A stretch of 64,000 nucleotides of DNA from positions 2,728,001 to 2,792,000 of the forward strand of contig NZ_CP071247.1 in NCBI RefSeq assembly GCF_017301335.1, written 5' to 3'. The DNA is from Marinobacter salinisoli. Lineage in GTDB: Bacteria; Pseudomonadota; Gammaproteobacteria; Pseudomonadales; Oleiphilaceae. This document shows positions 56,299 to 64,000 of the stretch, in pieces (position 1 is the stretch's first letter; each line of letters starts with the position of its first letter). The notes under the pieces are model-generated. The model had not been told where the DNA came from, did no database searches, and saw only the letters and a list, made by a program, of their open reading frames with translations. Made by a program: the position numbers and the translations under genes.

Positions 56299-57336
56299 TC
56301 AGACCCGTTGCGACCGCTGTTTACGCTCAAATTCCCGGATACGCTGGCGGCAATGCTCGACCGTCTGTGGGGTCATCACACTTCGGCGCTCATCCTTCAG
56401 TTCGCCGCCGAGATTCCGGACAACACACTGAGCCGTTTCGAGCATGAAATCGAACGCCTGTAAGGCATTGTGAGGGCCTGGCATGCTCATAAAAAAGCTG
56501 ATCCCGGGGGTAGACAGGGCCGGGATGTCTTTCGGCTTAAAAGTTCCGGGTTCCACGGCGCTGGCAACGCTAAACTGCACCGGGCTTGTGGTATCTGCCG
56601 ATTCGTGCCGGTGATATATATCCATATCACCGTATTCCAAGCCACAAGCCTCGAACAGTTTCTGCAGGTCAGGGCCTTTGAATTCAGCGTTATCCCGAGC
56701 CAGAACATTGATCACAACGACTTCCCGGGCCTCGGGACGGTTGGCACCTGCCAGCGGCCGGCCCTCTTTTGGTTTGGCGGGTTCTCTGCGAGCGGTGTCT
56801 TCCTCTACTTCCGTGACGGTGGGAAGCTCTTCCTCGTCCGATGTTTTTGGCTCCGGCTTGGGCACAGGTTGCGGCGTCACCACCCGTGGCTCGCCAAGGA
56901 TTTCATCATCAGCGACCGGCTCATCGTCCGTAGCCCCCCAGCCCGTATCCGGTTGCTCTAACGACGCGTCCTGACCGGCGACACCGTTGTCCCAGTCTGC
57001 CTCGGACTCTGATTCGCCGCGATCTTCCTCTGGCTCCGTTTTACCGACCACCGGACGGGTTGGTTTGGGCTTGGGACTGCCGAAACGATTGGATCGTTCC
57101 CGTTTCACATAGCCACGCTCTTCCAGAGTCTCCCTGGAGATGGTGCGAGCGCCCCCGTTCGGCAACTCAGGATTGTAGTCTTCATCCAGAGGCGATTCCT
57201 TTAATTCGTCTGCGCCCATTCCGGATGAAATAGCAATTGAGTCCTTGCGCGCCCGGTGAATTCGGCGAATTCCGTCAATAACAATACCGATAATCAAGAG
57301 GGCGCCGATGGCAAATAACCATTCCCTAAGTGACAT
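56299..57336 (-). CDS. zipA: Cell division protein ZipA
   Basis: 345 residues. N-terminal membrane anchor (LREWLFAIGALLIIGIVIDGI), a long charged and proline-rich linker, and a C-terminal ZipA domain (about 200-335: EVVVINVLARDNAEFKGPDLQKLFEACGLEYGDMDIYHRH) that binds the FtsZ tail. Tethers FtsZ to the membrane during division. Follows smc in the usual order. Confidence 0.95.
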   Translation of the reverse strand: MSLREWLFAIGALLIIGIVIDGIRRIHRARKDSIAISSGMGADELKESPLDEDYNPELPNGGARTISRETLEERGYVKRERSNRFGSPKPKPTRPVVGKTEPEEDRGESESEADWDNGVAGQDASLEQPDTGWGATDDEPVADDEILGEPRVVTPQPVPKPEPKTSDEEELPTVTEVEEDTARREPAKPKEGRPLAGANRPEAREVVVINVLARDNAEFKGPDLQKLFEACGLEYGDMDIYHRHESADTTSPVQFSVASAVEPGTFKPKDIPALSTPGISFFMSMPGPHNALQAFDFMLETAQCVVRNLGGELKDERRSVMTPQTVEHCRQRIREFERKQRSQRV

Positions 57337-57470
57337 AGTAGAGCTGTCCTGTTTGCGGCTCGGGTGACTGTATTACTCTAAGAAAACCCCGTTACGAATA
57401 CAACGCACACCCGGGCCAGATGGCGTTATTGTCATCCTTGAACGTTTTTTCTATGGCCCTGAAAGCAACA

Positions 57471-60400
57471 TCAGGCTTCGGCCAGAGCTGCGGCTTCCTC
57501 CACGTCGACCGAAACCAATCTCGAGCAACCGGGTTCGTGCATGGTGACCCCCATCAACTGATCTGCCATCTCCATGGCAATCTTGTTATGGGTAATGTAA
57601 ATGAACTGCACCTGCTTGGACATTTCCTTAACCATGTTGGCATAACGGCCTACGTTGGCATCATCCAGGGGCGCATCCACCTCGTCCAACATACAGAAGG
57701 GCGCGGGATTGAGCTGGAAGATAGAAAACACCAGCGCAATGGCGGTGAGCGCTTTCTCGCCCCCGGACAGCAGGTGAATGGTACTGTTCTTTTTTCCGGG
57801 CGGCCGCGCCATGATTGCCACCCCGGTTTCAAGCAAATCCTCGCCAGTGAGTTCCAGATAAGCGTTTCCGCCGCCAAATACCTTGGGGAACAACGCCTGC
57901 AACCCACTGTTAATCTGATCAAAAGTTTCCTTGAAACGCTGACGGGTTTCCCGATCGATCTTGCGAATGGCATTTTCGAGCGTTTCCAGCGCCTCCATCA
58001 GATCATCATTCTGGGTATCCAGATACGTTTTGCGCTCGCTCTGAACCTGGTATTCCTCGATCGCAGCCAGGTTGATCGCACCCAGCCGTTGAATCCGGTT
58101 GCCAATTTTTTCCAGTTCGTCCGCCCAATCTTTTTCATTGGCGCCCTCTGGCAGCTGGGTCAGGATATCCTGGAGTTTAACGTCCAGCTCCTGCAACTGT
58201 TCAATCTGGTTGCTCGAGCGAATCTCCAGAGCCTGAGATTCCATTTTCAGCTTCTCGAGTGTTGAGCGAACATCCTGGATGACGTGATCAATTCGGCTTC
58301 TGCCCTGCTCGATATCCCGGACTTTTCGATCAATGTCCTCCAGCGCGTCACGGGCCGAGCCCAGCTTCTGCTCCTCGGCGAGTCGCCGGTCGAGCAGCCC
58401 TTCGAGCTGCATCTGAAGATCCTCCATGGGCTCTTCGGCGCTTTCCCGGGTTTCGCGGAGGATTTCCAGGCGCTCCTCATTGCGCTCTTTCTGCATTTGC
58501 ATGCGTTCGAGGGTTTGACGCAAGCCATCCCGCTGACTGCGCAGCGACTGTAGCTGAAGCTGAAGCTGATGAGCGTGATCCCGGTCGTGGCGGGCCTCCT
58601 GACGCAGGCGATCAAGATCTTCCCGAAGCACGTCTCGGCGCTCCAGCAAGCGTTCTTTCTCCTCATCGCTATCTTCCGACGTTACCAGCGCCTGCTGCCA
58701 TTCTTCCCGGGCCTGCTGCAGGACCTCGTTTTGATCGTCAAGGCTGAGAGACACGTCGGCCAAGTCGTCACCAATTCGTTGCAGACGCGCATCAATCTGC
58801 TCGGCACGGGCTCGCAGCCCACTGATCCGAGAACCGAGCGAACTCAGGTCACGCTCTGCATCGGTCAGCCTGGCTTGGGCATCCTCGCGCGACGCTTCCG
58901 CCCGTTCAGACCGCTCCAGGCACGCTTCCAACTGGTCACTGGCTGCTTGCAAGGCCTCTTCGGCCTCCTGCAGTTGCGCACTCAGCGCGCTGACTTTTTT
59001 CTGCCGCTCGATGACACCGATATGGCCGGCATCTGAGTCAGGCATTAATACCCAGTCCCGGGCCACCCATTCGCCAAGAGGCGTAATGACACTCTCGCCA
59101 TCGGCCAGGCCAGCGCGATCGGCAAGCGCCCGATCAATATCCGGCGCCGTCTTGATGCCTGCCAGCAAAGAATTCAGCGCGGAGCTACCCGATACCTTGG
59201 CAGCCAGCGTGCCCGGTTGGGTGGTGCCAGATTCGGACCGGGAACTGACCAGTGCCAGACCTTTGGGTGCCGATCTCAACGAGTCGTTGAGGCTCTCCAG
59301 CTCGGTCAGCGTGACGGCCTGGGATAACCGCCCGATAACCTGCTCCAGCGCAAACTCCCAGCCATCGTCGATACGAAGCCGTCCGGCCAGCCGCGGCGCC
59401 TCCGCCAGGTTCTGCTCAAGCAGCCAGGTTTGCAGAGCGTCATCCTGGCCGCCAAGCTGCTCGTCCAGAAGTGATTGCTGGGAATCCAGTGACGCGCGCA
59501 GGCTTTGAACGTTTTGCCGTTCATCCGCCACCCGCTGTTCAGCCTGTTTCTGATTCTGACGCGCCGCATAGAGGTCATCCTGGATGGAACCGATTTGCTC
59601 TGCGGCGTCTTCCCTCCGAAGCTCCAGAGATTCCTGCTGCTCCAGCAACTCCTCCAATTCGGCCCGGTCTAACTGGCCGTCCAGAAGTTCGCGCTCGTCT
59701 TCAAGTTTCTGCTTGCGGTTTCGCAGTTGCTCAATGGCATCTTCAACCGAGCGGATGCGGGATTGCGCCAATTCCGCTTCCCGACGTGCGTCCGACGAAC
59801 GGCTACTGAACTCTTCCCAGCGTTGTTGCCAGTCGGCCATGGCCTCTTCGGCCATCTGCAGCTTTTCGCCGGATTCTTCCGACCGGATACTCAGGGATTC
59901 CAGCTCTGGTTCGAGCATGTCCAGCTCTTCCTGGACGCCAGTCAGCTTCTGCTCATCCTGGCTCAGTTCCCGGGCCAGCTCCGTTTGGCTGGCCAGCGCC
60001 TGGTCCAGTTCAGCAGCGGTTTGCCGGCTTCGCTCTTTCTGATGTTCCAGGCTCTGCTCGATACGGGCAATGTCGGCTCCGGCTTCATAATAACGAGCCT
60101 GGGCCTTGTTAAAATGATCGTTGCGTTCGTGGTGGTCTTCACGAAGGGTTTCCAGCGACGTCTCCAGGTTCACGCGCTCGGTCAGGAACTTCTCGAGTTC
60201 CAGTTCGGTGTCGCGGATTTTTTCCCGCCAACTCTGCAGATCGTTGTCCAGGGTCTGCCACCGAAGTACCGTCAGTTCTGCTTTCTTCTGCCGCTCTTCC
60301 TGCTTGAAGGTCTTATACTTTTCCGCCGCGGCGGCCTGGCGCTCCAGGTGCTGCAGCTGCCGACCCAGCTCATCCCGCAAGTCGGTCAGTCGTTCCAGGT

Positions 60401-60968
60401 TTTCCTGGGTACGCCGGATACGGTTTTCGGTTTCCTTGCGCCGCTCCTTGTATTTCGAGATCCCCGCAGCCTCTTCGATGTAAACCCGCAATTCCTCGGG
60501 CTTGGCTTCAATCAAACGGGAAATCATGCCCTGCTCAATAATGGCGTAACTGCGTGGCCCAAGACCGGTGCCCAGAAAAAGATCGGTAATATCGCGACGC
60601 CGACACTTGGAGCCGTTCAGAAAATACTCCGACTGCCCTTCCCGCGACACCCTCCGGCGCACCGATATTTCGTTAAAACGGACAAATTCGCCCGGGGCTG
60701 AGCCGTCGCTGTTGTCGAAAACCAGCTCAATAGAGGCCTGGCCGACGGGCTTGCGAGCACTGGAGCCATTGAAGATAACGTCGGTCATGGATTCGCCCCG
60801 CAGGTATTTTGCGGAGCTTTCGCCCATCACCCAGCGAACCGCATCGATGATATTGGACTTACCACAACCGTTGGGCCCCACCACCGCAGTCATGTTGGAG
60901 GGGAACGGCACAGTCGTCGGATCGACGAACGATTTGAAGCCAGCAAGCTTGATGGATTTCAGCCGCAT
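57471..60968 (-). CDS. smc: Chromosome segregation protein SMC
   Basis: 1165 residues. Walker A GPNGCGKSNIIDAVRWVMGE near the N-terminus, two coiled-coil arms around a hinge (about 500-660), ABC signature LLSGGEKALTAIALVFSIF and Walker B FCMLDEVDAPLDD at the C-terminus. Condensin-type ATPase acting with ScpA/ScpB; the end of scpB is at the right edge of the window. The GntR gene begins 1 base after its stop on the same strand. Confidence 0.97.
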   Translation of the reverse strand: MRLKSIKLAGFKSFVDPTTVPFPSNMTAVVGPNGCGKSNIIDAVRWVMGESSAKYLRGESMTDVIFNGSSARKPVGQASIELVFDNSDGSAPGEFVRFNEISVRRRVSREGQSEYFLNGSKCRRRDITDLFLGTGLGPRSYAIIEQGMISRLIEAKPEELRVYIEEAAGISKYKERRKETENRIRRTQENLERLTDLRDELGRQLQHLERQAAAAEKYKTFKQEERQKKAELTVLRWQTLDNDLQSWREKIRDTELELEKFLTERVNLETSLETLREDHHERNDHFNKAQARYYEAGADIARIEQSLEHQKERSRQTAAELDQALASQTELARELSQDEQKLTGVQEELDMLEPELESLSIRSEESGEKLQMAEEAMADWQQRWEEFSSRSSDARREAELAQSRIRSVEDAIEQLRNRKQKLEDERELLDGQLDRAELEELLEQQESLELRREDAAEQIGSIQDDLYAARQNQKQAEQRVADERQNVQSLRASLDSQQSLLDEQLGGQDDALQTWLLEQNLAEAPRLAGRLRIDDGWEFALEQVIGRLSQAVTLTELESLNDSLRSAPKGLALVSSRSESGTTQPGTLAAKVSGSSALNSLLAGIKTAPDIDRALADRAGLADGESVITPLGEWVARDWVLMPDSDAGHIGVIERQKKVSALSAQLQEAEEALQAASDQLEACLERSERAEASREDAQARLTDAERDLSSLGSRISGLRARAEQIDARLQRIGDDLADVSLSLDDQNEVLQQAREEWQQALVTSEDSDEEKERLLERRDVLREDLDRLRQEARHDRDHAHQLQLQLQSLRSQRDGLRQTLERMQMQKERNEERLEILRETRESAEEPMEDLQMQLEGLLDRRLAEEQKLGSARDALEDIDRKVRDIEQGRSRIDHVIQDVRSTLEKLKMESQALEIRSSNQIEQLQELDVKLQDILTQLPEGANEKDWADELEKIGNRIQRLGAINLAAIEEYQVQSERKTYLDTQNDDLMEALETLENAIRKIDRETRQRFKETFDQINSGLQALFPKVFGGGNAYLELTGEDLLETGVAIMARPPGKKNSTIHLLSGGEKALTAIALVFSIFQLNPAPFCMLDEVDAPLDDANVGRYANMVKEMSKQVQFIYITHNKIAMEMADQLMGVTMHEPGCSRLVSVDVEEAAALAEA

Positions 60969-60969
60969 A

Positions 60970-61653
60970 TCAGCCGATTGCCTCTTCCTTTAGGATACTG
61001 AGAACCTGCTGGCGCTGGTGCTCGCCAAAGGCTTCGATGGCCTTCTCCAGCCGTTCGCCATCGTCGGACAGAATGGCTTCACCCAGCTCGCTAAAGAAGC
61101 GTTCGGTTTCGCCAATGCCCTCCCTGAAATGCTCAAGGGCGACGTAATAGGTGCGGCTGATGGCGGGCCGGAAATTCTCCAGGGTTTCTTCCAGAAACGG
61201 GTTTTCAACCAGACCGTAGGCGTAACGCATCAATCCGAAACCGGCTTCCATCACCTTCTGCGCGGCATCGGCGTTGTTCGACGACACGCCATCGATGACA
61301 CCCTGGATCTGCTTCACCTGAGCAACCACGCCCGTCAGGTTTTCGCCGGACCAGCGTTCCATTACCTTGCGGCCCAACATGCAGAGTAAATTGATGTATA
61401 TGTCGTAAAGGCTGTTGATGCGTTCTGTGGTCAAGCTCGATACGACTGCGCCGCGACGAGGGAAAATTTCAACCAGATGCCGTCGCTCAAGAATCAGCAA
61501 CGCCTCGCGAACAGAGCCCCGACTGACATTGAGTTCGCCGGATACCTTCAACTCCTGAATCCGCTCACCTGGCTTCAAATCACGAGTGATAATCCGATGG
61601 CCAAGATGCTGGGCGATTTGTTCAGAAAGACTTTCCGGGGCCTGAAACCTCAT
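60970..61653 (-). CDS. GntR-family regulator (FadR subgroup)
   Basis: 227 residues: winged-helix DNA-binding domain (ERIQELKVSGELNVSRGSVREALLILERRHLVEIFPRRGAVVSSL) and an all-helical FCD/FadR-type C-terminal domain. Such regulators sense organic acids or acyl groups; effector unknown. A GntR gene beside smc recurs in related genera, so this is conserved backbone rather than a transfer. Confidence 0.88.
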   Translation of the reverse strand: MRFQAPESLSEQIAQHLGHRIITRDLKPGERIQELKVSGELNVSRGSVREALLILERRHLVEIFPRRGAVVSSLTTERINSLYDIYINLLCMLGRKVMERWSGENLTGVVAQVKQIQGVIDGVSSNNADAAQKVMEAGFGLMRYAYGLVENPFLEETLENFRPAISRTYYVALEHFREGIGETERFFSELGEAILSDDGERLEKAIEAFGEHQRQQVLSILKEEAIG

Positions 61654-61937
61654 AGGTATCCTTGCTCACTTCTTCGGACGCGACACACAAGCGCAAAAGT
61701 TTACCACAGCCAAGACGCCGCCCAATCCCCCGGACGCCAGATTTTACGTTCTTGATGCGTGTGAACCGGCATTTTTGCGCCGGGATTTTGGCGCCGGCCC
61801 ATACCGAACATCGATCGCCCACCAAATTAACTCATTATCTATCTGTTTTTTATGTTTTTTTAGCCATTAGGCATGGTTTCCGCTTTCGGTGTATCCAGAG
61901 CAAATCGGATGCCCCTAAACCAGAATGGCGAACTGAC

Positions 61938-62864
61938 GTGAAAAACATTCCCTCAATTCAGGCAACACCTTCCCAACCGCGAAAGCTGGCCGCCCTGAAA
62001 CAGGCGCACCAGGACTGGAGCAGCGCCTCAAACGTAATTACTCGCCTGACCCAGCGTCTGAGTACGACGCTTGCGCTGGAAGAACAACTGGGAATCCTGG
62101 CCGAGGAACTGTCTGACATCGTACCGTTCGATACTCTCACCTACCGCCACCGTATCGCGCGTCAAGAATTCGTCTATTCCACCGGGCTCGGTGGACAGCA
62201 CCGGTGTGAGTATCGCCTGAATCTGGAGGGGGATTTCTACGGCACGCTCACCATATGCCGACGCCAACGCTTTTCCGAGGAAGAATTACAGGGTATTGAA
62301 ACACTGATCGGCGCGGCGATTTACTCGGTCCGAAATGCCTGTCGCTATATCGCGATTGAGCAGGCTGCCCTGACCGACTCGCTGACCGGCATCCCCAATA
62401 AGCGCGCGCTGGACGACAATCTGTTGCGCGCCAGCAGTCTGTCCGATCGCCACGGACAGGCGTATTCGCTGATCCTCGTCGACCTCGATCACTTTAAACA
62501 GGTCAACGATACCTACGGCCATGTCGCAGGGGATCATCTGCTGCGTCGGGTTGGAGAGTGTCTTGAGCGTGCCCTACGAACTTCCGATAGCGTTTACCGG
62601 TTTGGCGGGGAAGAGTTCGCAGTACTGCTGCCTCATACCGGCGAGCAGGACGCCCGGGACGTCGCCGAACGGATTCGTCGTACGGTTTCAGAGATCACCG
62701 TGGATGCAGGCGGAGAACGGATTACTGCAACAGCCAGCTTTGGCGTTGCTACCCACCTCAAGGGAGAACAGCCCGAGCAGTGGGTTGCCCGGGCTGATGA
62801 GGCCCTGTATCGGGCCAAGCAGAAAGGCCGGAATCGGACCGAGGTGTTTGCGGCGATTGCCTAA
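61938..62864 (+). CDS. GGDEF diguanylate cyclase
   Basis: 308 residues from GTG 61938. An N-terminal GAF-like region (about 30-140) precedes the GGDEF domain (LTDSLTGIPNKRALDD, RFGGEEF). The active-site variant is GGEEF, and RTSD five residues before it is a complete inhibitory I-site, so it should make c-di-GMP with product feedback. The open frame extends upstream through the divergent promoter region; GTG 61938 is preferred on composition. Overlaps rluB by 4 bases. Confidence 0.85.
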   Translation: MKNIPSIQATPSQPRKLAALKQAHQDWSSASNVITRLTQRLSTTLALEEQLGILAEELSDIVPFDTLTYRHRIARQEFVYSTGLGGQHRCEYRLNLEGDFYGTLTICRRQRFSEEELQGIETLIGAAIYSVRNACRYIAIEQAALTDSLTGIPNKRALDDNLLRASSLSDRHGQAYSLILVDLDHFKQVNDTYGHVAGDHLLRRVGECLERALRTSDSVYRFGGEEFAVLLPHTGEQDARDVAERIRRTVSEITVDAGGERITATASFGVATHLKGEQPEQWVARADEALYRAKQKGRNRTEVFAAIA

Positions 62865-63847
62865 CCGGGCTTGCGGGACGTACGCCCTTTCCCGCGCGGA
62901 CTCGGACTCTGGCGCCTCGATTTCTCCGGGGCCGAATCGCTGACGTCCCAGCGACCACCTTTTGCCTTCTGACTTTTGAGCCCCGGGCTCTTGCGGCGCT
63001 GACGATCTTGAGCCGCTTTTTCGTTTGGTGTTTTCTTGGGAATGGCCACCGGCGTCAAACCTACAGCCCGGCTGAGCGCATCCACACCCTTCTGATCCAG
63101 TTCTTCCCACTTCCCGAGGGTCAGACGGCTGGGCAGGAACACTGGCCCGTAACGCACACGTTTCAGACGGCTAACCCGAACCCCCTGGGACTCCCACAGG
63201 CGGCGAACCTCTCGATTACGGCCCTCCAGCAAGGTGACATGGAACCAGCGATTGATGCCGCTGCCACCGGCCGGAGAAATGTCGCTGAATTTCGCCATGC
63301 CGTCATCAAGCAGCACACCTTCAAGCAGTCGTTCAATCATGGCGTCGTCCACCTCGCCAAAAATCCGAACCGCGTATTCCCGGTCGATTTCGTTCGAAGG
63401 GTGCATCAGACGGTTCGCCAATTCGCCGTCGGTGGTAAACAGGACCAGACCGGTCGTATTGATGTCCAACCGGCCAATTGAGATCCAGCGCTGTTCTTTC
63501 AGTCGGGGCAAGCGATCGAACACCGTTCGACGACCTTCCGGATCCTTTCGGCTGGTAACCTCACCTTCGGGCTTGTTGTAAATCAGCACGCGCCGGACGA
63601 GATCAGCAGCGGCAGCGACTTCCAGGCGCTTGCCATCCAGTTCGAAGCGGTCTGCAACCGTCGCTTTCTGCCCCGGAGACACAGGCTGCCCGTTGACGAC
63701 AAGCCGGCCTTCAGTCATCCAGGCTTCGATTTCCCTGCGCGACCCGACACCCGCACGGGCAAGAAGCTTCTGGATGCGCTCCGGGCCACCCTCGCCAGGT
63801 GCATTGGCGGCCGCGTGTTTGCCGTGCTTCGGGTGTTCTGATGACAT
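62861..63847 (-). CDS. rluB: 23S rRNA pseudouridine(2605) synthase
   Basis: 328 residues: S4 RNA-binding domain (RIQKLLARAGVGSRREIEAWMTEGRLVVNG), catalytic domain with GRLDINTTGLVLFTTDG (catalytic Asp) and HPSNEIDREYAVRI, and a basic C-terminal tail typical of RluB. Neighbour of scpB as in related genomes. Confidence 0.95.
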   Translation of the reverse strand: MSSEHPKHGKHAAANAPGEGGPERIQKLLARAGVGSRREIEAWMTEGRLVVNGQPVSPGQKATVADRFELDGKRLEVAAAADLVRRVLIYNKPEGEVTSRKDPEGRRTVFDRLPRLKEQRWISIGRLDINTTGLVLFTTDGELANRLMHPSNEIDREYAVRIFGEVDDAMIERLLEGVLLDDGMAKFSDISPAGGSGINRWFHVTLLEGRNREVRRLWESQGVRVSRLKRVRYGPVFLPSRLTLGKWEELDQKGVDALSRAVGLTPVAIPKKTPNEKAAQDRQRRKSPGLKSQKAKGGRWDVSDSAPEKSRRQSPSPRGKGRTSRKPG

Positions 63848-63870
63848 AGTGTATCCTTCAAGCCTGCCTG

Positions 63871-63890
63871 AACTCCGAATGATCGGAGTT
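63871..63890. terminator. Hairpin at the end of scpB
   Basis: AACTCCG / CGGAGTT with a 6-base loop; its right arm contains the scpB stop. A weak attenuator or terminator, without a clear T-run. Confidence 0.45.
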
Positions 63891-64000
63891 AATGAATAGT
63901 TTGGTCTTCCGACTCGGTGTTGGAGGCGGAATTAAAATCGATCTCGGCCTGTATGTTTTTCTCGATTTCCCGACCAATCTCTTCCAAGTCTCGGATTTCC
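63889..64000 (-). CDS. scpB: Segregation and condensation protein B, C-terminal end
   Basis: The last 36 residues of a protein read from the right edge (EIRDLEEIGREIEKNIQAEI, ending DQTIH). An acidic helical tail directly upstream of rluB is the ScpB position in related genomes; the identity rests mainly on that order since the conserved domain lies outside the window. Confidence 0.65.
   Translation of the reverse strand, partial: EIRDLEEIGREIEKNIQAEIDFNSASNTESEDQTIH

Noticed and set aside
57420..60993. Several long open frames opposite smc
   Set aside because: They mirror the high-GC coding strand of smc, with no ribosome sites or domains.

Overview
The window looks like the chromosome of a marine gammaproteobacterium, most probably Marinobacter or a close relative. 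The reasons are the gacA-uvrC-pgsA operon, the zipA-smc-GntR block next to ligA, the scpB-rluB neighbourhood, the flgMN/flgA/cheV/cheR flagellar-chemotaxis cluster, and a moderately GC-rich backbone. The genus call is inference from gene order and protein character; no database search was possible.

Backbone, left part (1-14.6 kb): the end of an MCE-type lipid ABC transporter operon (permease, ATPase, MCE protein, auxiliary lipoprotein) converges on gacA-uvrC-pgsA on the other strand. Two small conserved genes follow. Next comes a duplicated isoquinoline 1-oxidoreductase-like locus: two 778-residue Tat-exported molybdopterin subunits, one beside an intact [2Fe-2S] subunit and one beside a [2Fe-2S] gene that has lost most of its cysteine ligands. 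An AEC transporter, a fructosamine-kinase-family protein and acylphosphatase close this part.

Genomic island (about 14.59-37.85 kb): a perfect 38-bp repeat of the 3' end of tRNA-Ser(GGA) bounds about 23 kb of visibly AT-richer DNA. Two tandem tyrosine recombinases lie beside the intact tRNA at the right end, and a MobV-type relaxase lies inside, so it reads as an integrative mobilizable element. Cargo from left to right: a UvrD-type helicase with a DnaQ-like exonuclease domain inserted in it; a zinc-ribbon protein with a Vsr-like PD-(D/E)xK nuclease core; the relaxase; a phosphoesterase/HAD/XRE cluster; an IS3 remnant; and a row of small, mostly secreted or unknown genes, four of them followed by the same 18-bp motif. 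The helicase-exonuclease plus zinc-ribbon nuclease pair is my best candidate for an undescribed (probably anti-mobile-element) system.

Backbone, right part (37.9-64 kb): tRNA-Ser, small metabolic and stress genes (isochorismatase-family hydrolase, bicupin, lipocalin), an MFS transporter/flavin reductase/LysR group, the chemotaxis-flagellar cluster with two sigma-28-type promoters, a peptidyl-prolyl isomerase and mnmC, a very large Calx-beta-like lipoprotein, and then ligA, zipA, smc, a GntR regulator, a GGDEF protein, rluB and the end of scpB.
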